Source: Nitrospirota bacterium
Lineage (GTDB): Bacteria > Nitrospirota > Thermodesulfovibrionia > Thermodesulfovibrionales > JdFR-86
Direction: 5' to 3'
NCBI GenBank assembly: GCA_030638335.1
Contig: DAOWET010000131.1
Span: 1 to 33,247, forward strand
Length of the DNA stretch: 33,247 bases
Positions 10,101 through 16,700 of the stretch are shown in pieces (within the stretch, counting starts at the first letter, position 1; each line of letters begins with the position of its first letter). A model generated the notes under the pieces. It was given only the letters and a program-made list of their open reading frames with translations, was not told where the DNA came from and ran no database searches. Position numbers and translations under genes: made by a program.

Positions 10101-11721
10101 CATGGTTCAGGAGACCACAGGAAACGGTCAGACACTGGACGGCTCTGCCGGCGACTACAAGACGCCGGACTGGGGCGGAAGCATAACCGACTGCGTTTCC
10201 TGCCACAACGACGGCACAGCTGGCACTGCGATCAAAAACGGTGCGCCCGCTTCCGGCACGCACCCGAAGCACGTGACCGACAACAACTACACATGTGATA
10301 AGTGTCATGTAAGCGGCGGAAGCTACGCTGTAGCCAACCACCCGAACAACCAGATAAACGTGGCCAATGCCACGAACATATCAGGTGGATACTCCGACGA
10401 CACCGGAGCGCCTGGAAACTCCACATACGGCACGTGCTCGACCGTTGCATGCCACGGCGACAACGACGCCGACTGGGGCGGGGCAGCACTTACATGCCGC
10501 GACTGCCATTTCAGCGAGTCAGCTGACTATGACGACTATATTTACGGCAACGGCGACTTCGCCCTGATAAAGAACACGGGTGAGTGGCTTGTGGAGGGCC
10601 ACGGAGGCACCGTAGCTTATGCCAGCGGCAACCCTGCGGCTAACTTTGATGTAAGCTCCCAGGACGGCTGCCGCTACTGCCACGACAATAGCGCTGGCGC
10701 TCCCCATGACGATGCGGCCAACCCGTTCAGGCTGTACAACTCCTCGAACGGAGAGGTGCCTGATGTGGACGGATGGAACGACATCTGTCTGGCCTGCCAT
10801 GACAGCAATACGACAGACTCTGCTTTCGATCCCACACCGGGCGATGTACTTGCCGACGTTGACACAACGGGTGTTGTGAAGGTGGACAAGTGGCACCAGA
10901 TGGCAGCACACGGCCTGAGCCCCAACAACGGCGGACGCTTCTGCTGGGATTGCCACGATCCGCACGGTGATAACAACAACATGATGATGATCCACGCCAG
11001 GACCGCCAAGAAGACGGACGGCGTATACGGCAACCCGGGTAATGTATCGAACCTCGTGGGCGCGCCCATCGTGTTCACTGATAACACGAAGGCTACGGCC
11101 GTCGGCGGATTCGCTGTGAATACCACCAGGTACAACGAGGGCGCAGGTGATCCATATGCCGAGGGCGTGTGTAACGCATGCCACACCAACAGCGCGGCCG
11201 ACCCGAAGATGGAGCACTACAACGACACGACCTCTGACGACCACAACCAGGGCGGAATCTGCACGAGCTGCCACAAGCACAGCAAGGACGCTGTCAACGA
11301 CGGTAACGCCTTCCAGGGCGGAAGCTGCAGCGGCTGCCACGGATACCCGCCTGACGCATTGGACGGCAAGGCCTATTTGGACACATCAACCGAGAGCAAG
11401 GGCGCACACGTGGTGCATGTGAACCATCTGCTGACAGTTGGCTCACTGCCTGCGCTTGATCCGGATGCGGACACCTTTGACCATGCGGTTGACAAGTTCG
11501 AGAAAGTCTGCGGCGTGTGCCACTCGACTGCCACGCACGAGACGGGCGATCCTGCTGCTGGCAACAGGACGGTCATCGTGAACACAACATATACGTTCGG
11601 GCCTACGGGTAATGCCACATACACTGGCACCCCAGGCACAGACCATACCGAGGATCTCAAGACCTGCTCGAACGTGGACTGCCACTTCAGGACGTCCCCT
11701 GAATGGCAGAGCTACCCATAG
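4168..11721 (+). CDS. Giant exported multiheme c-type cytochrome, about 61 heme motifs
   Basis: The 2517-residue protein starts with a Sec signal peptide (M-R-Q-A-R-T-G-I..., cleavage after A-A-F-A at about residue 26). The first heme motif lies at residue 37 and the last at about 2500. By eye there are 44 CxxCH, 16 CxxxxCH and one CxxxxxCH motif. The dominant unit is CxxxxCH-(S/D)DG-...-W-...-CxxCH-...-H-x-x-H-...-CxxCH-...-H-V-N-G, which is the Geobacter CxxxxCH...CXXCH domain (TIGR01904/PF09698-like), repeated about 16 times. Residues ~110-265 carry no heme and look beta-rich. A block near residues 1088-1320 is duplicated near 1530-1756. There is no membrane anchor or lipobox. The family acts in periplasmic or extracellular electron transfer; a wire-like chain of hemes is inferred. 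It follows the propeller gene by 15 bases. Confidence 0.95.
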   Translation: MRQARTGIIVGIAALFLVLTASAAFAIDAPHNNLTSCRNCHDLLASGSYTTGGLIDNTPVNQACQECHRTGGAAADFSKVTHSSRTTGSELSYGPWATDCIDCHDPHNQEQIWFQENNVYVNMKAYNGTADSGALLETATVTGVVANEVSVTFANAGGWPTDQWVGYTLIDTTRPPSWGLSYKIVNSTAGQSAVINTVRPIYDAGLGSVAIAYGKMMRGEMRTGSQVVNSNGTVPGGDGFININVWRPVKFFNSSGIYSPAWSINAQDAVCVVCHLKTASFNMGYAQYGEDFDGIVEDYANTWHKDNPSDGATNCWTTSGCHELPKEGFDADCSGCHGQPPSDATVVNQTSSNNYPWYSGMDAGAHQAHVAKGKGTCTYCHDGGGAEDPEHKFDDQITMGFSNVLSGEATFVNGLAFANSSWIVESGDAGTTIVDDSSDVRTCTGIYCHSDGASLASAFAQTPDWDGGSLNCNSCHASPMIVDAHDKHASGGTNDYQFDCYECHGDTTDQGDNSTVPAIKNAAHVNFVKTIAWGNVSSGSGAYDLGTANCDNVYCHGPTAAALETPNWDSSLSDECASCHDKAGATISNLPDAHDAHTNTTGNSYNCTECHDTVLTDDTTISDYSLHVNGLNTVDASEGFAANACSTTICHGPAGSPTWATDLSGIDDCTKCHGVQTAGSATEIQMAPGGTGQDLDGNISAADANVGAHLAHLNASAGISNNIDCVSCHDVPATPTSAGHIDASRPAEVPFNNALSNNSGALSPAYNVGTNSCANTYCHGNKMPFGTSPGVGNTPVWANTTYLDTGPDLTGDCDKCHLSPPDVLSYHNADQSLSDCDTCHLHLDDDGTFNDPSLHIDGLVQGIACTGCHGQPPENALTMVNTVATLKLTQRTEGDFAATAWGQHSYHAVGKGYICQTCHNGGGSTGNDHITSPFGNVTMGFRINAVDGGTFNAPAIENSTVYRHSQGPSTTVNNLGAIRACYSIYCHSDGAGGVPNALANWDTGDGSLTSGDCKNCHGDATDLVVTTMHPTHVGSYDFTCSECHAGTVDADKAIPAGKIANHVNFGVDVIFSNVAAGGSWSGTATKQCSSLYCHSDGLGGNPNTNPPDWDAAFPTDCIGCHDNDKDAAGGNVMNSGSHTTHINNAAYVGRILECYDCHAATMDMGDNQAIGSGKLAKHVDGAIDNLVAVDASECSNIRCHSDGNYGATVKYNDAGANWGSLDYKCGNCHGDGSTDPEPAYANTGAAIGNYNSHDKHVVALTDCANCHDDTTSDGESVTTTGIHVDGVVNVAIAGAYDDNADKYDNYTSGTRKCTNLYCHNTGTPVWGSASLACNECHDASSELPGSHAKHYNTTTVAADYTAGRVSNTTAYEFKCGVCHDDTVHAGGEVTADSTAEVLFNDTYAGASAYNSIGGTPTADGNFSWTNTVCSSTKCHDDGTGGVPNTTPIWNSAAMACDSCHNALPITNAHSKHIAGGTVMANALCDTCHEDTASDITNSALEDYDWHVNGVINVIMNTAAGGTFDDGTNVCSTSNCHDDGLGGGPNTTPDWTSTLPAGCIGCHNNDKDTASPMITGSHATHLDNSTYVGSELECYDCHAGTLDIGNRVIGSSKIGNHVNGTIDNRVAMDGTACNNIRCHSDGNYDGTIQYNDAWANWGSLDYKCGKCHGDGSTDPEPGYANAPASSDENSHDEHMSAGTDCANCHSDTTADGSTVFANSIHVDGVVNVAIAGAYDSNADKYDNFTKGTNTCTNVYCHSTGQNASGGTPPVYNSPVWGIASSAQCGKCHLADGVQGDASTMQTQAHNEHLAYGGVNIACNDCHDGLGSGQANHADQNVNHAFLAANAGASAAYSNSGFAAGDSLYGECSSVYCHGDFTGGNVVSPRWDDATAACGTCHASSPTSNAHDVHLALTGVTLTCIDCHGHEGSNTHVGMVVNGILNSSAWFFNSSSTYGGSGTWSDGKADSATTSTCATVMCHSMVQETTGNGQTLDGSAGDYKTPDWGGSITDCVSCHNDGTAGTAIKNGAPASGTHPKHVTDNNYTCDKCHVSGGSYAVANHPNNQINVANATNISGGYSDDTGAPGNSTYGTCSTVACHGDNDADWGGAALTCRDCHFSESADYDDYIYGNGDFALIKNTGEWLVEGHGGTVAYASGNPAANFDVSSQDGCRYCHDNSAGAPHDDAANPFRLYNSSNGEVPDVDGWNDICLACHDSNTTDSAFDPTPGDVLADVDTTGVVKVDKWHQMAAHGLSPNNGGRFCWDCHDPHGDNNNMMMIHARTAKKTDGVYGNPGNVSNLVGAPIVFTDNTKATAVGGFAVNTTRYNEGAGDPYAEGVCNACHTNSAADPKMEHYNDTTSDDHNQGGICTSCHKHSKDAVNDGNAFQGGSCSGCHGYPPDALDGKAYLDTSTESKGAHVVHVNHLLTVGSLPALDPDADTFDHAVDKFEKVCGVCHSTATHETGDPAAGNRTVIVNTTYTFGPTGNATYTGTPGTDHTEDLKTCSNVDCHFRTSPEWQSYP
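7429..8124 (+). repeat. Copy 1 of a seven-heme-motif module duplicated inside the giant cytochrome
   Basis: This segment runs from the CxxxxCH motif C-S-S-L-Y-C-H to the motif C-T-N-L-Y-C-H and contains seven heme motifs. It is closely similar at DNA and protein level to 8755-9435. Shared stretches include E-C-Y-D-C-H-A, N-W-G-S-L-D-Y-K-C-G, C-H-G-D-G-S-T-D-P-E-P and I-H-V-D-G-V-V-N-V-A-I-A-G-A-Y-D. The two copies differ by a few codons in length (about 15 bases). Confidence 0.8.
8755..9435 (+). repeat. Copy 2 of the seven-heme-motif module
   Basis: This is the second copy of 7429-8124, lying about 1.3 kb further along in the same reading frame. About 630 bases of unrelated module separate the two copies (8125-8754), so the duplication covers a larger unit whose rest has diverged or been replaced. 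Conservation is highest from C-I-G-C-H to C-T-N-V-Y-C-H. Confidence 0.8.
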
Positions 11722-11755
11722 ACATTAGGCCATGGAGGGGTAAGGCTTAAAATAG

Positions 11756-11784
11756 AATATTGAAGCGCGAGGTGAGGAACAGAG
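11756..11784 (+). promoter_or_regulatory. Ribosome-site module, copy 1 (shared with 13723-13749)
   Basis: AATAT-x-GAAG followed by GCGAGGTGAGGAACAGAG precedes the ATG at 11785. Almost the same sequence precedes the ATG at 13750. It supplies a strong AGGTGAGGA ribosome site. Confidence 0.5.
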
Positions 11785-12078
11785 ATGGCGGGTTCGAATA
11801 GGATAAATACATTGTCCCGGCGGGGACAAAAAAGCAGGCCAGATGTGCGCATTGCCGTGCAGTTGCTTGTCTTTGCTGCCATGTCGGCCGGGGCGTTCGT
11901 CCCGGATGCCTTTGCTGCAATAACCCACCATGCTGAACAGTACACCGGATTCACGATTGCCACAGGCGTATATACTGATTGGGGCATGTGCGGATTTGTG
12001 GCAGCTGTACTGACCGCGCTTCTCCTTCGGGTTGCGAGTGTATCGAAGATGATATCTTGCCATGGAAAAGGGGAATGA
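11785..12078 (+). CDS. Unknown 97-residue exported/membrane protein between cytochrome genes
   Basis: ATG 11785 has a strong AGGTGAGGA site. The basic N-terminus (residues 1-22) is followed by a hydrophobic segment ending in V-P-D-A-F-A-A (about 24-45), which looks like a signal peptide or first membrane segment. A short polar stretch with two adjacent histidines (H-H-A-E-Q-Y) follows, then a second hydrophobic segment (about 65-82) and a basic tail. There are two cysteines (in M-C-G-F and S-C-H-G) but no CxxCH. Its 3' end overlaps the next gene by 17 bases, so the two are translationally coupled. I do not recognise a family. It may be a small partner of the spermidine-synthase-like membrane protein or a processing factor for the cytochromes, but the sequence does not show which. 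Confidence 0.6.
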   Translation: MAGSNRINTLSRRGQKSRPDVRIAVQLLVFAAMSAGAFVPDAFAAITHHAEQYTGFTIATGVYTDWGMCGFVAAVLTALLLRVASVSKMISCHGKGE

Positions 12079-13663
12079 GGATTTGTTAAGAGGCAGTGGG
12101 AGATACTACATATTCATGACGCTTTTCTTCACCGGAGCGGCGATCATGGTGCTTGAGCTTCTGGGCACAAGGATCATAGGGCCGTACTACGGTGTGAGCC
12201 TCTACGTCTGGTCCTCTCTCATCTCGGTGGCCCTTGTGGCACTTGCCATAGGCTACTGGCTTGGAGGAAAGGTGGCCGACAGGGTCGTCCAACTGGACTC
12301 TGGCGACATGCATACCGACGAGATGGACGCAAGGGCGACCCGTGTGCTCTACAGGCTGATCATGGCCTCCGGTGTCGCGGTGCTTCTGATCCCGATCATT
12401 GCGGATACGGTCCTGAGGGCCATGCTTCCGCTTGGCATAAGGGGCGGGGCGCTGGCCAGCGCCTTTGTGTTGTTCACTATACCTCTGGTAGGCCTGGGGA
12501 TGGTCACCCCATACGCGATCAAGATGCTTACGGACAAACTGAAGGTTGTGGGCGCAACCGCAGGCAACCTGTTTGCCATATCCACTGTGGGAAGCTTTGT
12601 AGGGACCGTACTTACGGGCTTTGTGCTGATCCCGAATGTCGGGACCAAGAAGACGATCTACCTGCTTGCGGGAATACTCTTTGTGCTCTGGGCGACCTGG
12701 GAGGTCATGGACAAAAAGTACGCCATTGCGGCGATAGGTATTCCGCTTATTGTTCTTTGTATTGCGGGCTTGATGTCTACCGGTAAGCTTGAGGCTGTTG
12801 AGGGCTTTGAGGTCAGGCACAAGACCGAGAGCTTCTATGGTCAGCTCAAGGTCATAGATAAAGAGAACAAGCGCTGGCTGAGCATTGATGGTGCAGGCCA
12901 TACGGGTATCAACCTCAATACGGGCCTTTCGCTTCATTCTTATGCGTATTACTTTGAGATCACACGTTTCATGCGTCCTGAGGCAAGGGATGTCCTGGTG
13001 GTAGGTCTTGGGGGCGGGAGCGTGACAACGAGATTTGAGCAGCACGGATTCTCTGTTGATTCCATCGAGATAGATCAGAAGGTGGTGGACATAGCGCGTG
13101 AGTTCTTCGGGTTCAGTTCCCCCGTGGACAGGGTCTTTGTCCAGGACGGACGCGCATTCATTCAAAACAGCGAGAAGAAATACGATATCGTGCTGTTCGA
13201 CGCTTTTGTGGGTTCTGACACGCCTCCCTTCCAACTCATGACAAAGGAGATGTTTGCGGAGGTGTCCGGCGTGCTCAAGGATGACGGTGTCCTGGCGATA
13301 AATTCCTTCGGGTTTAAGCAGGGCAAGGGCGTGAGGATACCAGCTTCCATGTATCTGACGCTTAAGGAAGCTTTCCCGCATGTAAAAGCGTTTTCCGTTT
13401 ACGACAAGTCGGAGTTCGGGAACATCGTGTTCCTGGCCTCTGAGGGCGAGCTGGAACTCAGGCGGGAGCTTGAGGGCTGCGACATAGAAGGGGTTTGCAC
13501 GCTCCTGGGCGAGATGCTTTCAAAGGAGCGGACGTTCGCCTCATCACAGGGAGTGGTCTTAACGGACGATTACAACCCTATCGAGGCCTGGGGTGTTATG
13601 ACCAGCGAGAAAATCAGGAAGGGCATACAAGATTTCTACCCTGCGGAGGTGCTTGCGCTATGA
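12062..13663 (+). CDS. Membrane-fused spermidine-synthase-like protein
   Basis: This 533-residue protein has about seven membrane segments in residues ~15-240 and a soluble SpeE/methyltransferase-like domain from about 250 to 510. The N-terminal start F-T-G-A-A-I-M-V-L-E-L-L-G-T-R is typical of fused membrane/spermidine synthases. In the C-terminal domain the nucleotide-binding glycine loop is V-V-G-L-G-G-G-S (about 312-319), followed by S-I-E-I-D, V-Q-D-G-R-A-F, D-I-V-L-F-D-A-F-V-G and, near the end, L-T-D-D-Y-N-P-I-E. True spermidine synthases have G-G-G-D-G and D-S-x-D-P at these places; both are altered here, so aminopropyl transfer is doubtful. Translation is coupled to the preceding small gene. 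It sits between two giant cytochromes, which suggests a role in their biogenesis or modification (inference). Confidence 0.85.
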   Translation: MEKGNEDLLRGSGRYYIFMTLFFTGAAIMVLELLGTRIIGPYYGVSLYVWSSLISVALVALAIGYWLGGKVADRVVQLDSGDMHTDEMDARATRVLYRLIMASGVAVLLIPIIADTVLRAMLPLGIRGGALASAFVLFTIPLVGLGMVTPYAIKMLTDKLKVVGATAGNLFAISTVGSFVGTVLTGFVLIPNVGTKKTIYLLAGILFVLWATWEVMDKKYAIAAIGIPLIVLCIAGLMSTGKLEAVEGFEVRHKTESFYGQLKVIDKENKRWLSIDGAGHTGINLNTGLSLHSYAYYFEITRFMRPEARDVLVVGLGGGSVTTRFEQHGFSVDSIEIDQKVVDIAREFFGFSSPVDRVFVQDGRAFIQNSEKKYDIVLFDAFVGSDTPPFQLMTKEMFAEVSGVLKDDGVLAINSFGFKQGKGVRIPASMYLTLKEAFPHVKAFSVYDKSEFGNIVFLASEGELELRRELEGCDIEGVCTLLGEMLSKERTFASSQGVVLTDDYNPIEAWGVMTSEKIRKGIQDFYPAEVLAL

Positions 13664-13722
13664 GCACAAATAGTAGCCGCAAGTTCGCGTTCGCGGGGAC
13701 ACAACAGAGCAGGACAAAATCC

Positions 13723-13749
13723 AATATAGAAGGCGAGGTGAGGAGCAGA
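13723..13749 (+). promoter_or_regulatory. Ribosome-site module, copy 2; decides the start at 13750
   Basis: AATATAGAAG followed by GCGAGGTGAGGAGCAGA stands directly before ATG 13750 and nearly repeats 11756-11784. Its position argues that translation of the second cytochrome starts at 13750 rather than at the ATGA overlap at 13660. Confidence 0.5.
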
Positions 13750-16700
13750 ATGCCACGAGGATATGGAAGGATAATGACGACGGCCGGGAGGACGGCCAGC
13801 GGCCTTGCTGTGTTCATGGCCGTACTGTTCCTCATGCTTGCGATAGGGATATTCGTTGCACCTCAGGACGCATTTGCCACCGGAGACTATGCAATAGCCG
13901 ACGGTACCGACCCCGGGGAGCTGTTTCCGGCCCCGAACACTAGCGGCAATGTGACGAGCTCGTGGGTAGGAACAGCACCCAGCGGCGCCAAGCTCAATAG
14001 CCTTATCGTGACATTTGGTGGAACCTTTGACTCCGACGACATCACGGGGGTTGAGGCTTGGGATGTAGGAGGAGCAGCGCTAATCTGCACGCTTACCCCT
14101 GTTCCCACGGCTCCTAATGATACAGCAAGCTGTACTGGTCTTACCGCAGGGGCCTTTGTTGATGCTGCGATCCGCGTAAACCTCGCGGCTGGCGCAACTG
14201 TTGGAAATAAGATAAACTCATATATATCCGGCGGCACTGGAACTGCGTCGCTCGTCAACAATGATTCTGTGGATGCTGACCAGACGATTACTGGGGGAGC
14301 TACGCCCACTGTGGCGGTAGTCACCGGGACAGATCCTACAGACACGACTCCATGCCCTGGCTCCAAAGTATATGTGGACCAGTTTGGGGCTACTGAGAGC
14401 ACCGGCGGCGCCACGACAATAACAGACGTGATAGTAGGCCTTACGGACTATACTGATGTGTCAGCAATATTTATAAACAGTTCGGACGACTTGACTAATT
14501 ACCATACGTCCGGGGCTCCGGCCAGCAACACTCAGGCGCTTTCCCTGGGTGCGGCTTTGCCTGTGAGCGCCAGCACCACGACCAATTTCAAGATATGGCT
14601 GACATTGAACGCCGGAGCGACAGGGGCCGCTACGGCCAAAATTAACTCCTTCACGCTATCCTCGGGGACCAATAACGGTTCGACTGACACCAGCAATACG
14701 TTCAACATCGATGCCGCCCCGTCGATCATAACGGCATTCTCCGCCACCAGCGGACAGGACGGACAGGTGCCCATCTCCTGGACCATTCCCGGTGACGGAG
14801 ACCTGGACCAGCTCATAGCCATCAGGAACACGGGTGGTTATGTCACGGACCATACGGCGGCACCTCCAGGGACAAATGTTTACACGAACGACACTCCTTC
14901 TGGCGGTGAGGACGTTACGACCGACACTACGGGGCCGCCTTCGAACGGCACTACTTATTACTATGCAGTGTTTGCGGTGGACAACTGCGGCACATGGAAC
15001 GACACTGTAACGCCTGACTCTAATGCGGGCACAGGCACGCCCTCGGCTGGCGGCGACGTTACCGCTCCAACGGTGAGCGATGTCACGCCTTCGAACGTTT
15101 TCTATGATTCAGGGACCGACTATGTTGACGCTTCATATGACGTGTCCGCCAACATGACCGAGGCAGAGAGCACTGTAACGGATTGTGACTTCTCTACGAA
15201 TAACGGCGGTTCATGGACCGTATCCGGGTCGGTTGGCGGCTCCTCGCCCAACTGGACATGTACGGCTTCGGGCGTTGCGGCAACCGATACAACGACATAT
15301 AATCTGTTGGCAAACGCCACGAGCACCGGAGGTACGGGCCAGAGCAGTGTGGCAAACACAGTGGTCGGTGATACCAGCGCTCCAACAGACGGGACGCTTA
15401 CTGTTAACCCGGGCGACGGCTCAAACGGACTAAGCTGGACCGCGGCTTCGGACTCAGGCTCCAATCTCGATACTACGAACACATACCTGGTGGTGAACTC
15501 GCCTGACTCGGCAATAGGCGCAAACTGTTCCATAGACGGCAACGACACATTGCTCGCCACCCAGAATTCCGTTACTACCACTTATAATGATACCCCGCTT
15601 TCAAACGGCACACAGATCTGGTACATGGTCTGTGCACAGGACAACGTGGGCAACATCTCGTCCGGAACCACAGACACCGGCACGCCCACGGGGGCAACGG
15701 GTGATGTGCTTTCAGGCTCCAACGTTGTAAACGCGACAACAGCAGACCCCAGCGACCTGGGCGTGTTGATGCAGAAGGTAACCCTTACTTGCTCGGTCGT
15801 TGATGACGGTGAATGTGTTATCACGAACGTAGGGGTACAGGACAACTTTGCAGGCGGAGCCACGCACATTGACAAGGCTATAGCCAATATATCTTCAGCC
15901 GCAGACTGCGGAACCGTTGTGGCCACAGGCTCCACTGCCGAAAACTGGGACGCCTCGGACACACCTATAGCCATTGCCTGGTCCCTTACTGGCACTGAAT
16001 ACCTCTGTATCTACTACGACTTTGAGGCTGACGCTGCTTCCCTTGTCCAGTCCAAGGTCACGTCAATAGTCCTTGATACAACCGGCGGCGGAGACCTGAA
16101 TGACAGCGTTACGATGGGCACCTGGCAGTCCAACAGCTTTGCGGTGGGAGTGGCTGAGACCGACCAGTTCAACGTAATAGACTGCAACGACTGCCACGGC
16201 ATACAGAGCGGCACATGGGCGCCAACGGACTCGCCCACTGAAATACGCAACGCCCCCGCGGGCGCGGTTGTGGGCGACCACGCAACGGGCACGACCCACG
16301 TGCCCACCGGAGAGGCCGCAAGCGAGTGCGTTGTCTGCCACGGCTCTGACGTGGACAGCTATGACAACACCCACCGCACGGGCGTCGTAAACATGGCTGC
16401 GGATGGCGACATAGACGGCGGCAAGTACGACCGTGGGATATCCTTTAACCAGAGCAACACTACAGGAGTTACTAGCACATGCACCAGCGTCAGCTGCCAC
16501 GGCGGCGGTACAACGCCCGTGTGGGGTGTCGGGACTATCAACTGCGACAGCTGCCACAAGGTAACCCAGGCTCTGTCGGCCAGGCACGGCGACCACTACA
16601 ACACCACGACGATCCTTGGCACAAGGACACCTACCAACAACTCAACCTCGGCTGACTATATCTTCAACTGCGGGGTCTGCCATGACGTTGCGGGACACGC

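Noticed and set aside
4168-11721. CRISPR-like or satellite repeats
   Set aside because: The periodic sequence is explained by repeated heme modules in one open frame; there are no identical short repeats with unique spacers.
11812-11829. TTGTCCC-GGCG-GGGACAA hairpin as a terminator
   Set aside because: On the + strand it lies inside the start of the 97-residue gene and is followed by A, not T. On the minus strand it would precede no gene end. It may affect translation but the evidence is thin.
12086-13381. 431-codon minus-strand ORF
   Set aside because: It is antisense to the well-supported spermidine-synthase-like gene, has a His/Arg-rich composition and no domain; it is a shadow.
13495-13749. 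Longer N-terminus for the second cytochrome
   Set aside because: The part before 13660 lies inside the coding region of the spermidine-synthase-like gene in another frame. The ATGA start at 13660 remains possible but would bury the signal peptide behind ~45 residues.
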